This document shows positions 7,156 through 15,560 of a stretch of DNA of 43,346 bases, piece by piece. The notes under the pieces are model-generated. The model did not search any database and had not been told where the DNA came from. It was given only the letters and a program-made list of their open reading frames with translations. Within the stretch, counting starts at the first letter, position 1; each line of letters starts with the position of its first letter. Origin of the DNA: DASSWG01 sp035705295 (GTDB lineage: Bacteria; Bacteroidota; Bacteroidia; Flavobacteriales; Flavobacteriaceae); assembly GCA_035705295.1 (NCBI GenBank), contig DASSWG010000022.1, positions 1 through 43,346 on the forward strand. Direction: 5' to 3'. The translations under genes and the position numbers were made by a program.

Positions 7156-9271
7156 GTTGTTTGTTTTTTACAGCTGTGACCGGCTCCACATCCGCATTGA
7201 TTTTTTTTAAATAATAATCATAAGTGGCAAATTGGCTCCTCCATTTTGGTTCGTTGTTTTTCCGATAGGCATTTTCGATTTCGGCCGAAAAATCGCGGGC
7301 TTTCACGTTGTCTTTCCAACAAATTTCAAAGGTGTCGCGCAATTCTTGTTTAATGTCCTCGTCATAAATTGGACACGTGATTTCGACACGAAAATCCAGG
7401 TTTCGGGTCATAAAATCGGCCGAGGAAATGAATATTTTTGGGTCTCCTCCATTTTCAAATATGAACAAGCGTGGGTGTTCCAAAAATTTATCGACGATGC
7501 TGATGGCTCGAATGTTTTCGCTCATTCCCGGCACGCCCGGAATCAGCGAACAAATGCCGCGAACAATCAAATCGATGTTTACTCCCGCCCTGCTCGCTTC
7601 ATACAATTTATCAATTGTTTTTCGGTCGGAAAGGCTGTTGAGTTTCAACTTTATTCCCGCAGGTTTTCCCGATTTTGCATTTTCGATTTCGGTATTGATG
7701 AATTTTGTGAAGGCTTGGCGCGAATAATGGGGCGAAACAATCAAATGTTTGAATTTGTTGACTTTATAATTGGTTTCAAAAAAATTGAACACTTTGTTTA
7801 TTTCTTTTAAAATCCGCTGATCCGCCGTAAACAAAGTATAATCCGTATAAATTTTGGCAGTGTTCTCGTTGAAATTTCCTGTGCTAATGAACCCGTAACG
7901 CTTTATTTTTTCCTCTTCCAAGCGTTCGATCACGCAAGCCTTGCAATGCACTTTCAAACCTCGAACACCAAATATTAATTTAATGCCTTCATTTTCCATT
8001 TGTTCGGCATATCTGATGTTGTTGGCCTCATCGAAACGCGCCTGCAATTCAATGGAAACGGTAACATATTTTCCATTTTTTACCGCATTGATCAATGAAC
8101 TGGCAATGTGCGAAACTTCCGCCAAACGGTAAATCGTGATTTTAATGGATTTTACTTTGGGATCCAAAGCGGCTTCGCGCAAAAATTTCACGGTATACGA
8201 AAATCGTTGATACGGTGTGTATTGCAAATAATCCTTTTTGGCAATTTCTTTCAATAAACTTCCTTGCAACACAAGGTTTGGAATGGGCAAGGGCTTGTAT
8301 TTTTTGTACAATAATTCGGGGCTTCCCAAACTAGGGAATTTCATATAGTCGCGGCGATTGTGGTACCGTCCACCGGGAATCAAACTGTCTTTGTCGTCGA
8401 TCCCCATTTTGGTCAGTAAAAACTGTAGAATGTCTTTTTCGATGGTTTTGTCGTACACAAACCTAACGGGTTCGCCTTCCACGCGGTCTTTGATGCTGGT
8501 GGAAAGTTTTTCGATATAGCTTTTGCTCAAATCGCCTTCCAAATCCAATTCGGCATCGCGCGTGATTTTGATCATATGCGCCGAAATGCTTTCATATTCG
8601 AAGATGCTGAACAAGCTCTCCAAATTGAACCGAATCAAATCGTCCAATAGAATGATGTGTTTCCGGCCAGGCCTGTCGGCAGACAGGTTTCCTTCGGAAG
8701 GAATTTCCACGAAACGCTCAATACCGCGCGGAATTTCAATCAAAATATAGCGTTTTTCTTTAATGTTGTTTTCCTTCAACACCATTCGAACCGCCAAGTA
8801 GGCTGCGCTGTCCTTCAACCGGGGCAGGTTTTCCAAATCGTTCAAAACAATGGTCACCAAGGCGGGGCTCACCTTTTGCAAAAAATAATCTTTTATAAAT
8901 TCTTCTTGGTTGGGAAGCACGTCGTCTTCTCTGATAATGAAAATATTGTGGTCTCTTAGTTGGTGCTGGATGTCGCTCAAAATCTCCAAACTCTCGCTTT
9001 GGTGTTTGATGACAATTTTGGTGATTTCTTTCAGTAACTTTTCGGCCGTGATACCGCCCAAAACCTTTCTTCCTTTTTTTCCCGCCAAATCAATGCGTTT
9101 GATCGCCGCATAGCGCACCTTGAAAAATTCGTCGAGGTTGTTGGAAAAAATCCCCAAAAAACGAAGCCGCTCAATAAGCGGAACGGTTTCGTCGGCGGCT
9201 TCTTGCAAGACCCTGGCGTTGAATTGCAGCCAACTCAATTCGCGGTTGATATAGGTGTTTTTTACGCTCAT
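7148..9271 (-). CDS. ppk1: Polyphosphate kinase 1
   Basis: Reversibly transfers the ATP gamma phosphate to polyphosphate. The 707-residue product has the N-terminal domain start YINRELSWLQFNARVL (residues 7-22), a head domain, and two phospholipase-D-like catalytic domains. The autophosphorylated histidine is probably H442 (GLKVHCKACVIER). ISTGNFNE follows near 460, and FENGGDPKIFISSADFM marks the second catalytic domain. Residues about 190-203 (PSEGNLSADRPGR) form an extra stretch before HIILLDDL and coincide with two adjacent DNA palindromes (8672-8703); most PPK1 proteins, as I recall them, are shorter here. It overlaps ppx and lies 31 bp after sixA. Confidence 0.96.
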   Translation of the reverse strand: MSVKNTYINRELSWLQFNARVLQEAADETVPLIERLRFLGIFSNNLDEFFKVRYAAIKRIDLAGKKGRKVLGGITAEKLLKEITKIVIKHQSESLEILSDIQHQLRDHNIFIIREDDVLPNQEEFIKDYFLQKVSPALVTIVLNDLENLPRLKDSAAYLAVRMVLKENNIKEKRYILIEIPRGIERFVEIPSEGNLSADRPGRKHIILLDDLIRFNLESLFSIFEYESISAHMIKITRDAELDLEGDLSKSYIEKLSTSIKDRVEGEPVRFVYDKTIEKDILQFLLTKMGIDDKDSLIPGGRYHNRRDYMKFPSLGSPELLYKKYKPLPIPNLVLQGSLLKEIAKKDYLQYTPYQRFSYTVKFLREAALDPKVKSIKITIYRLAEVSHIASSLINAVKNGKYVTVSIELQARFDEANNIRYAEQMENEGIKLIFGVRGLKVHCKACVIERLEEEKIKRYGFISTGNFNENTAKIYTDYTLFTADQRILKEINKVFNFFETNYKVNKFKHLIVSPHYSRQAFTKFINTEIENAKSGKPAGIKLKLNSLSDRKTIDKLYEASRAGVNIDLIVRGICSLIPGVPGMSENIRAISIVDKFLEHPRLFIFENGGDPKIFISSADFMTRNLDFRVEITCPIYDEDIKQELRDTFEICWKDNVKARDFSAEIENAYRKNNEPKWRSQFATYDYYLKKINADVEPVTAVKNKQRA
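8672..8703. repeat. Two adjacent palindromes inserted in frame in ppk1
   Basis: The first is CCTGTC-ggca-GACAGG (8672-8687). The second is TTCCTTC-g-GAAGGAA (8689-8703). They encode about residues 190-200 of PPK1, a loop before HIILLDDL. The first resembles the palindromes at 17559-17577 and 26105-26119. Confidence 0.7.
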
Positions 9272-9302
9272 TTACTTTGTAAAACTAACATTTTTTGGGG
9301 GG

Positions 9303-9788
9303 TTATTTAAAATTTTTCGGGAACAAGGTCAGCAAAGTTTTTCCTTGGGAAACCTTGCTCCAAGAGCTTTCTTCAAAGCTGATGACCACCAAACCCGTTG
9401 TAGGGACATTGTCAATAAATTCATCGCCCAACTCATTGGCCAATGCGGTAAACGCCGGGTTGTGACCAAAAATCATCAATTGATCCACTGCATCATCCTG
9501 TGATTTTATGAAATCCAAAATCCGTTCTTCATCAAAGGTGTACAAATCAGGCTCCACCGCAAAATCTTTATCATCGATCTTTAATTTTTCTTTAAAAATT
9601 TCGGCGGTCGTTCTTGCTCGTACAGCCTTGCTGGTATAAAATTTTGCAGGTTTTTCAAAATAATGGGCGAATGCTTTGGTGATGATTTCGGCATCCTCGT
9701 ACCCTCTTTTTTTCAAAGGGCGTTCCACATCTTCCAGCGGATTTTCCCAAGATGATTTTCCGTGTCGGACAAGAATTAGTTTCTTCAT
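9303..9788 (-). CDS. Histidine phosphatase family protein, SixA-like
   Basis: A 161-residue protein of the phosphoglycerate-mutase-like superfamily. The catalytic phosphohistidine motif is LVRHGKSSW (residues 6-14, H9), with R57/R59 in SKAVRARTTAE and the second histidine H109 in IFGHNPA. The length fits the small SixA branch, whose E. coli member dephosphorylates a histidine phosphotransfer protein; other members act on small phosphoesters. It stands between pdxH and ppk1 on the same strand with short gaps (42 and 31 bp) and so probably shares their transcript. The substrate cannot be read from sequence. Confidence 0.87.
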   Translation of the reverse strand: MKKLILVRHGKSSWENPLEDVERPLKKRGYEDAEIITKAFAHYFEKPAKFYTSKAVRARTTAEIFKEKLKIDDKDFAVEPDLYTFDEERILDFIKSQDDAVDQLMIFGHNPAFTALANELGDEFIDNVPTTGLVVISFEESSWSKVSQGKTLLTLFPKNFK

Positions 9789-9830
9789 ATAGCACTGATT
9801 TCACAGATTAAAAACGGATTTTGCGCTGAT

Positions 9831-10472
9831 TTACGGAGCCAAGCGATCAATTTTCCACGCTCCGTTTTGCAAGGTGTACAAAAACCGATCGTGCAAACGG
9901 TTTTTACGGCCTTGCCAAAATTCGATGGAAACAGGTTTTACCAAAAATCCACCCCAAAAATTGGGTCGTTCAACAGGTTTTTCACGATTTTTATTCTCCA
10001 GTTGTTTTAATTTTTCTTCCAAACCCCCCCGATTCGGAATTTTATTGCTTTGATTGGAAACCACCGCACTCAAACGGCTTCCCAAGGGTCTGGAATTGAA
10101 ATAGGTATCGGAAACTTCAGCATTTGTTTTTTCGGCATTTCCTTTTACGATCACTTGACGCTCCATTTCAGGCCAAAAAAAGGAAAGGCAAATTTTTGGA
10201 TTTTTCAAAATCGATTTTCCTTTTTCACTTTCGTAATTGGTGAAAAAAGTGAAGCCTTGTGCACTATAGCTTTTTAACAAAACCACCCTGCTTTTTGGAA
10301 AGCCATCAAGCCCGATCGAAGCCAAGGTCATGGCGTTCGCTTCAAATCCTGGAATTTTTTCTGCTTCCAAAAACCAATTTTGAAATTGTTGAATGGGGTG
10401 CTCCTCCAAATTGTGGCGCCGCAATTCGTGTTTTTCATACGATCGGCGATAATTTTCCAACTTTTTTTCCAT
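9831..10472 (-). CDS. pdxH: Pyridoxamine/pyridoxine 5'-phosphate oxidase
   Basis: FMN-dependent oxidase making pyridoxal 5'-phosphate, the last step of PLP synthesis and salvage. The 213-residue product has normal length. Visible motifs are the N-terminal YRRSYEKHELRRHNL, the FMN-site stretch SRVVLLKSYSAQGFTFFTNY (about residues 59-78), SRPLGSRLSAVVSNQS, and the C-terminal signature near EFWQGRKNRLHDRFLY, which carries the substrate-binding arginines. The ATG at 10472 follows three perfect heptamer repeats (10489-10509). It is 159 bp after rnz on the same strand. Confidence 0.96.
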   Translation of the reverse strand: MEKKLENYRRSYEKHELRRHNLEEHPIQQFQNWFLEAEKIPGFEANAMTLASIGLDGFPKSRVVLLKSYSAQGFTFFTNYESEKGKSILKNPKICLSFFWPEMERQVIVKGNAEKTNAEVSDTYFNSRPLGSRLSAVVSNQSNKIPNRGGLEEKLKQLENKNREKPVERPNFWGGFLVKPVSIEFWQGRKNRLHDRFLYTLQNGAWKIDRLAP

Positions 10473-10488
10473 ACCGCAATTTACAAAA

Positions 10489-10509
10489 GAGTTATGAGTT
10501 ATGAGTTAT
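10489..10509 (+). repeat. Three perfect heptamers upstream of pdxH
   Basis: GAGTTAT occurs three times in tandem, 17 bp before the pdxH ATG, probably within its leader or ribosome-entry region. The rest of the 159-bp gap between rnz and pdxH (10473-10631) shows no gene and no clear hairpin. Confidence 0.85.
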
Positions 10510-10631
10510 GGGCGAAAAAATCAAGCATCAAATTCCAATATAAAAAATTTGGGAATCTATCATTTTCACAAACGCAATCGGGTCGAAAAACTCCAAACCC
10601 AAATACCGGGTTAAAAGTTATGGGTGTATTT

Positions 10632-11552
10632 TCAGAATTCAAAAATTTTGCCACTTTCTGCCAATTCCACAGATTCGAAAACGGTTTTTGCTTCTTGCAA
10701 AAATAAATTCAGATCATCGTAGCGTGTCGAATAATGCCCTAAAATCAATTTTCCAACATCCGCCATTTTCGCAATTTTTGCAGCTTCTTTTGCAGTGGAA
10801 TGTTTGGTTTTTTCGCACAAATGTTGGTGCTTTTCCAAAAAAGTGGCTTCGTGGTACAAAGCCGTGGTGTTTTTCAACTGTGGAACAATGTTCGGGTTAT
10901 AGGCCGTGTCGCTGCAAAACGCATAACTTTTTGGTGGATCGGGCGGAGCGGTCAATTTTGAGTTTGGAACAATGGTGCCATCTTCCAAAATCGCGTCTTT
11001 TCCTTTTTTTAAGCTTCGGTAATAGGCAACATCAACGCCGTAATTCAACACTTTTTCCAAGAGCAATTTCCGATCGCCGGGTTTTTCCTCGAACAAAAAA
11101 CCGTTTGCATAAATCCGGTGATCCAACGGAATGGTTTCCACCGTGACTTTTTCATCTTCAAATATCAGTTCCGGTTCTCGGCTGGACAGTTCGTGAAAAT
11201 ACAAAGGGAATTTTGTCCAAGATTTGGAAATTTTCAACTGCAGCACAATAATTTCTTTGATTCCTTTGGGGCCATAAATGTGCAATTCGGTTTCGCGGTT
11301 CAACAGCCCGAAAGTAGAAACCAAACCAATGAGCCCAAAAAAGTGATCGCCGTGCAAATGGGAAATAAAAATATGTTTGATGCGGGAGAATTTTACTTTT
11401 TCCTTTCGCAGCCGCACTTGCGTTCCCTCTCCGCAATCGATCAAAAAAAGGTGGTTGTTGATTTCCAATACCTGCGAAGTCGGGTGCGTGTTTCGTTTTG
11501 GTGAAGCCGAATGGCAACCGAGAATGGTGAGTTTTATTTGTTTTCCAACCAT
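10632..11552 (-). CDS. rnz: Ribonuclease Z (tRNA 3' endonuclease)
   Basis: Metallo-beta-lactamase-fold nuclease that cuts 3' trailers from pre-tRNA. The tRNA-Pro in this window lacks an encoded CCA, which is the substrate type RNase Z handles. The 306-residue product has the zinc motif HLHGDH (65-70) after the conserved FLIDCGEGTQVRLR (36-49), plus FCSDTA and later LILGHYSTRY, a third ligand region. The length matches the short RNase Z form. It follows the 110-residue unknown gene by 11 bp. Confidence 0.96.
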   Translation of the reverse strand: MVGKQIKLTILGCHSASPKRNTHPTSQVLEINNHLFLIDCGEGTQVRLRKEKVKFSRIKHIFISHLHGDHFFGLIGLVSTFGLLNRETELHIYGPKGIKEIIVLQLKISKSWTKFPLYFHELSSREPELIFEDEKVTVETIPLDHRIYANGFLFEEKPGDRKLLLEKVLNYGVDVAYYRSLKKGKDAILEDGTIVPNSKLTAPPDPPKSYAFCSDTAYNPNIVPQLKNTTALYHEATFLEKHQHLCEKTKHSTAKEAAKIAKMADVGKLILGHYSTRYDDLNLFLQEAKTVFESVELAESGKIFEF

Positions 11553-11563
11553 TTATTTGTTTT

Positions 11564-11896
11564 TCAAAACCCCAAATCGCGCTCTATATCTTCCATTTGA
11601 ATCACATCTTCCGCTTCCCGCAAGGTGGGCACCACGATCATTTCTTCGGGTACCGGGTCGATATTGATGGTGTCGTTGACAATCACAAACGATTTTTTTG
11701 CTTTGCGGTGTTTGTCGGACAATTTTAAAAAAGATAGTAATTCTTCCAAACTCAATTGTCCATATTTCAGAATATTGACCACCACATTTTCGTTTTGGAA
11801 CGAATTATAGTATTTTATCAAAAAAGAAGCGAAATTTTTTACATCGTCTTTTTCGTCTTCCAAAATGATGTAATTTCCCTTTTCGATCCGCTTCAT
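11564..11896 (-). CDS. Conserved protein of unknown function between pyrB and rnz
   Basis: A 110-residue soluble protein starting MKRIEKGNYIILEDEKDDV. The alternating strand-helix pattern (VVVNILKYGQ, LSLEELLSFLKL, KSFVIVNDTINID, then a helix ending MEDIERDLGF) is reminiscent of a small alpha/beta STAS-like fold, but this is only a visual impression. The ATG overlaps the pyrB stop by 4 bp, so it is translationally coupled to aspartate carbamoyltransferase, and rnz follows 11 bp later. I recall similar small genes at this place in flavobacteria but know no function. Confidence 0.72.
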   Translation of the reverse strand: MKRIEKGNYIILEDEKDDVKNFASFLIKYYNSFQNENVVVNILKYGQLSLEELLSFLKLSDKHRKAKKSFVIVNDTINIDPVPEEMIVVPTLREAEDVIQMEDIERDLGF

Positions 11897-12825
11897 TCCT
11901 GTTTTATTTTTGACGCCAACAAATAAATGACCGCCATTCGAATTGCCACGCCGTTTTGCACCTGTTCCAAAATAATGGAATAGTCGGAATCGGCCACATC
12001 ACTGGTAATTTCCACCCCGCGGTTGATTGGGCCCGGGTGCATGATCACAATTTCTTTTTTGAGCGAATCCAGCAATTTTTTGTTCACGCCGAATTGTTGC
12101 ACGTATTCACGCGTGCTGGGGAAATAGGAAACGTCCATCCGTTCGTTCTGAACGCGCAGCATATTGGCCACGTCGCACCATTCCAACGCTTTTTTCAAAT
12201 TGGTTTCCACTTCGACGCCCAAAGATTCGATGTGTTTGGGCATCAAGGATTTTGGCCCGCAAACTTTTACTTTTGCCCCTTGTAGTTTCAAAGCGAAAAT
12301 GTTGCTGAGTGCAACCCGACTGTGCAAAATATCGCCGATGATTACCACTTTTTTCCCTTCGACGGAACCCAGTTTTTCACGAATGGAATACGAATCCAAC
12401 AAAGCTTGTGTCGGATGTTCGTGCGCACCGTCGCCAGCGTTGATGATGCTGGCGTTCACGTGTTTGGAAAGGAACACGCAAGCCCCGGGGTTTGGGTGGC
12501 GCATCACCACCATATCCACTTTCATCGAAAGGATGTTGTTGACCGTGTCGATCAAGGTTTCCCCTTTTTTAACGGACGAAGAAGCCGCGGAAAAATTGAC
12601 CACATCGGCGCTCAATCGTTTTTCCGCCAATTCGAAGGAAAGCCGTGTTCGGGTGCTGTTTTCAAAAAATAGATTGGCAATGGTAATGTCGCGGAGCGAA
12701 GGCACTTTTTTGATCGGCCGGTTGATCACTTCCTTGAAATGATCGGCGGTTTCAAAAATCAACCGTAAATCGTCTTTGTTGATGTATTTGATTCCCAGTA
12801 AGTGGTTAACGCTCAGTTCGCTCAT
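11893..12825 (-). CDS. pyrB: Aspartate carbamoyltransferase catalytic subunit
   Basis: Condenses carbamoyl phosphate with aspartate, the first committed step of pyrimidine synthesis. The 310-residue product has the carbamoyl-phosphate loop FFENSTRTRLSFE (residues 53-65), the HPNPG segment, and AGDGAHEHPTQALLD near 132-146. MHPGPINRG near the C-terminus is the aspartate-side motif. No regulatory subunit pyrI is nearby. It lies 52 bp after pyrR in the same direction, and the gap is almost entirely period-7 repeats. Confidence 0.97.
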   Translation of the reverse strand: MSELSVNHLLGIKYINKDDLRLIFETADHFKEVINRPIKKVPSLRDITIANLFFENSTRTRLSFELAEKRLSADVVNFSAASSSVKKGETLIDTVNNILSMKVDMVVMRHPNPGACVFLSKHVNASIINAGDGAHEHPTQALLDSYSIREKLGSVEGKKVVIIGDILHSRVALSNIFALKLQGAKVKVCGPKSLMPKHIESLGVEVETNLKKALEWCDVANMLRVQNERMDVSYFPSTREYVQQFGVNKKLLDSLKKEIVIMHPGPINRGVEITSDVADSDYSIILEQVQNGVAIRMAVIYLLASKIKQE

Positions 12826-12828
12826 TGT

Positions 12829-12891
12829 GATTAACGATTGATGATTAACGGATTAACGATTTTTGATTTCATAATTCCTAATTCTTAATTA
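12829..12891 (+). repeat. Period-7 arrays between pyrB and pyrR, reaching into pyrR
   Basis: First array (12829-12864): GATTAAC, GATTGAT, GATTAAC, a lone G, GATTAAC, GATTTTT. Second array (12871-12891): ATAATTC, CTAATTC, TTAATTA. On the minus strand the second array contains the pyrR stop codon (12878-12880) and encodes its last residues, LIKN. Confidence 0.85.
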
Positions 12892-13417
12892 AATAAACCG
12901 CATCTTCCCCTTCATTTTCTTTCCAGTTCACTTTTACTTTTTCTTCGTTGATGGCATCGACTTTTCGACCGTTGTAATCGGGTTGTATGGGCAAATGCCG
13001 ACTGAACCGACGGTCGATCAAGGTCAGTAGTTCAATTTCTTTGGGCCTTCCAAACGACTGGATGGCGGTCAATGCGGATCGGATGCTCCTTCCTGTGAAC
13101 AGCACGTCATCGATAAATACCACGCACTTGTCCTCAATCACAAAATCAATATTGGTGGTGTTCGCTTTCAAGGGTTTTTCGCTTCGCCGGAAATCATCGC
13201 GGTAAAAAGTAATATCCAAGGTGCCGTTTTTTATATCGGGAATTTGATAGTCTTCTTGCAGTATTTTTTGGATGCGGTTGGCCAAAAAAGTTCCGCGCGG
13301 CTGAATGCCGATGAGCACGGTTTCTGAAAAATCATCGTGATTTTCGATCAATTGGCAAGCCAAACGGTGCAAAATGATGTTTACTTCTTTGGAGTCGAGC
13401 AAAACTTTTTGGTTCAT
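12878..13417 (-). CDS. pyrR: PyrR bifunctional regulator / uracil phosphoribosyltransferase
   Basis: Type I phosphoribosyltransferase that makes UMP from uracil and PRPP. In Firmicutes it also binds pyr mRNA; I cannot show an RNA attenuator here. The 179-residue product has the PRPP loop VVFIDDVLFTGRSIRSAL and the N-terminal GIQPRGTFLANRI. I chose the ATG at 13417 (MNQKVLLDSKEVNIIL). An in-frame upstream ATG at 13558 would force translation through the dnaK terminator hairpin. The last codons and stop lie in a period-7 array. It heads the pyrR-pyrB-unknown-rnz run. Confidence 0.93.
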   Translation of the reverse strand: MNQKVLLDSKEVNIILHRLACQLIENHDDFSETVLIGIQPRGTFLANRIQKILQEDYQIPDIKNGTLDITFYRDDFRRSEKPLKANTTNIDFVIEDKCVVFIDDVLFTGRSIRSALTAIQSFGRPKEIELLTLIDRRFSRHLPIQPDYNGRKVDAINEEKVKVNWKENEGEDAVYLIKN

Positions 13418-13446
13418 TTTTTTGGCTTGAAACGTTTCCCGTGGGA

Positions 13447-13454
13447 CAAAAGTA
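13447..13454 (-). promoter_or_regulatory. Candidate -7 promoter element for pyrR
   Basis: On the minus strand, TACTTTTG matches TAnnTTTG, 30 bp before the pyrR ATG. I see no good -33 TTTG at the expected distance, so support is partial. Confidence 0.4.
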
Positions 13455-13510
13455 ATTATAAAATTTGATTTGGACGGATTATAACGAATATACAAAGGTT
13501 CGTTCAATAT

Positions 13511-13548
13511 AAAAACCCCACAAGTTTTGAAAAACTGTGGGGTTTTTT
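13511..13548 (-). terminator. Rho-independent terminator of dnaK
   Basis: Stem CCCCACA (13516-13522) with TGTGGGG (13536-13542), extended inside by GTTTT/AAAAC, and flanked by A5 and T6. It lies 22 bp after the dnaK stop and would give a U-tract on the minus transcript. The flanking A/T runs make it potentially bidirectional. Confidence 0.85.
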
Positions 13549-13570
13549 GGGTATTCAAAAGTTTCCTACC

Positions 13571-15487
13571 TTACTTCACCTCTTCAAAATCGACATCCTC
13601 GACATCGTCTTTTCCATCTTTTTTGGAATTGTCTTTTTTGTCAGAGCTGGTATCGGCACCAGGGTCGCCATTTTGTTGTGCCTCGGCCTGAGCCTTGTAC
13701 ATTTCTTCGGAAACCGATTTCCAGGTTTCGTTCAGTTTGTCCAAAGCTGGGGTGATTTTTTCCACCTCTTTGGTTTCGTAGGCTTTTTTCAACTCTTCCA
13801 AAGCGTCTTCCACCGGTTTTTTCTTGTCGTTGGAAAGTTTGTCGCCAAACTCCTTCAACTGTTTTTCGGTTTGGAAAATCATCGCATCGGCTTCGTTGAG
13901 TTTGTCCACTTTTTCTTTGGCCGCTTTATCCGCATCGGCATTAGCTTCCGCTTCGGCTTTCATTTTTTTGATTTCTTCTTCGGTCAAGCCGGAAGAAGCT
14001 TCGATACGGATATCCTGCGATTTTCCAGTCGCCTTGTCGGTTGCACTAACTTTGATGATTCCGTTCGCGTCAATATCAAAAGTCACCTCGATTTGCGGCG
14101 TTCCACGTTGTGCAGGCGGAATTCCGTCCAAATGGAACCTACCGATGGTTTTGTTGTCGGCCGCCATTGGGCGTTCTCCTTGCAATACGTGAATTTCCAC
14201 ACTGGGCTGATTATCGGCCGCAGTCGAGAAAACTTGTGATTTTTTCGTTGGAATGGTGGTGTTGGCTTCGATCAATTTCGTGTTCACGCCGCCCATGGTT
14301 TCGATTCCCAAAGAAAGTGGCGTTACGTCCAACAACAACACGTCTTTCACATCGCCGGTCAAAACCCCGCCTTGGATTGCTGCTCCAATGGCAACTACTT
14401 CGTCTGGGTTCACCCCTTTGCTCGGTTTTTTTCCAAAGAATTTTTCAACAGCTTCTTGAACTGCTGGAATTCGGGTGGAACCGCCCACCAAAATAATTTC
14501 GTCGATATCACTTTTTGAAATGCCCGCATCTTTCAAGGCTTTTTCACAAGGCTTGATGGTTTTCTTGACTAAATCTTCGATCAATTGTTCGAATTTTGCT
14601 CGTGAAAGTGTGCGCACCAAGTGTTTTGGCCCGCTTGCCGTTGCGGTAACATATGGCAAATTAATTTCTGTGGAAGTGGAAGAGGACAATTCAATTTTTG
14701 CTTTTTCCGCGGCTTCTTTCAAACGTTGCAAGGCCATTGGGTCTTTTCGAAGATCGATGTCTTCTTCTTTTTTGAATTCGTCCGCCAACCAATCAATAAT
14801 TTTTTCGTCGATGTCGTCGCCGCCCAAATGGGTGTCCCCATCGGTGGAAAGTACTTCAAAAACGCCGTCGCCCAATTCCAAAATGGAAACATCATGGGTT
14901 CCTCCTCCAAAGTCGAACACCACGATTTTTTGGTCTTTTCCTTTTTTGTCCAATCCGTAGGCCAAAGCCGCAGCAGTTGGCTCGTTGATGATCCGGCGCA
15001 CTTTCAAGCCCGCGATTTCACCTGCTTCTTTGGTGGCGTGGCGTTGCGAATCGTTGAAATATGCAGGAACGGTAATGACCGCTTCGGTCACGTCTTGCCC
15101 CAAATAGTCTTCCGCTGTTTTCTTCATTTTTTGAAGAATCATCGCGGACAATTCTTGTGGGGTGTACAAACGCCCGTCAATGTCCACACGTGCGGTGTCG
15201 TTGTCGCCTTTTACTACTTTATAGGGAACGCGGTGTATTTCTTTTGATACTTCCGAAAATTTGTTCCCCATGAAACGCTTGATGGAAGAAATGGTTTTTT
15301 CGGGGTTGGTCACAGCCTGTCGTTTTGCCGGGTCACCAACCTTAATTTCACCGCCTTCCACAAAAGCGATCACGGATGGAGTGGTTCTTTTTCCCTCAGC
15401 ATTTGGGATCACTGTTGGCTCGTTGCCTTCCATAACAGCCACGCAAGAGTTGGTGGTTCCCAAATCGATTCCGATTATTTTACTCAT
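13571..15487 (-). CDS. dnaK: Molecular chaperone DnaK (HSP70)
   Basis: ATP-driven cytoplasmic chaperone acting with DnaJ and GrpE, neither of which is in the window. The 638-residue product has the start GIDLGTTNSCVAVMEGNE, the phosphate-2 motif VFDFGGGTHDVSIL, ILVGGSTRIPAVQ, the linker DVLLLDVTPLSLGIET, and the substrate-binding and lid domains. The tail is acidic (VEDVDFEEVK), typical of the family. It is monocistronic, with its own terminator at 13511-13548 and a 135-bp upstream spacer carrying a TGACA/TGTCA dyad. Confidence 0.99.
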   Translation of the reverse strand: MSKIIGIDLGTTNSCVAVMEGNEPTVIPNAEGKRTTPSVIAFVEGGEIKVGDPAKRQAVTNPEKTISSIKRFMGNKFSEVSKEIHRVPYKVVKGDNDTARVDIDGRLYTPQELSAMILQKMKKTAEDYLGQDVTEAVITVPAYFNDSQRHATKEAGEIAGLKVRRIINEPTAAALAYGLDKKGKDQKIVVFDFGGGTHDVSILELGDGVFEVLSTDGDTHLGGDDIDEKIIDWLADEFKKEEDIDLRKDPMALQRLKEAAEKAKIELSSSTSTEINLPYVTATASGPKHLVRTLSRAKFEQLIEDLVKKTIKPCEKALKDAGISKSDIDEIILVGGSTRIPAVQEAVEKFFGKKPSKGVNPDEVVAIGAAIQGGVLTGDVKDVLLLDVTPLSLGIETMGGVNTKLIEANTTIPTKKSQVFSTAADNQPSVEIHVLQGERPMAADNKTIGRFHLDGIPPAQRGTPQIEVTFDIDANGIIKVSATDKATGKSQDIRIEASSGLTEEEIKKMKAEAEANADADKAAKEKVDKLNEADAMIFQTEKQLKEFGDKLSNDKKKPVEDALEELKKAYETKEVEKITPALDKLNETWKSVSEEMYKAQAEAQQNGDPGADTSSDKKDNSKKDGKDDVEDVDFEEVK

Positions 15488-15560
15488 AATTTTATAAATT
15501 TAATGTTCGTTTTCTGTTTCTGTTTACATTTTGTCAATCTTTGTGCCAACGGAAGCTTTC

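Noticed and set aside
13418..13558. N-terminal extension of pyrR from the ATG at 13558
   Set aside because: It would cross the dnaK terminator hairpin and a -7 promoter element; the family N-terminus begins at 13417.
13547..15247. Long plus-strand open frames (up to about 230 codons) opposite dnaK
   Set aside because: They are antisense to a gene with clear HSP70 motifs, have Phe-rich low-complexity translations, and show no family motif.
15535..15553. Sigma-54 promoter before dnaK (TGGCAC-N5-TTG)
   Set aside because: The -12 GC is replaced by GA, and sigma-54 control of dnaK has no other support here.
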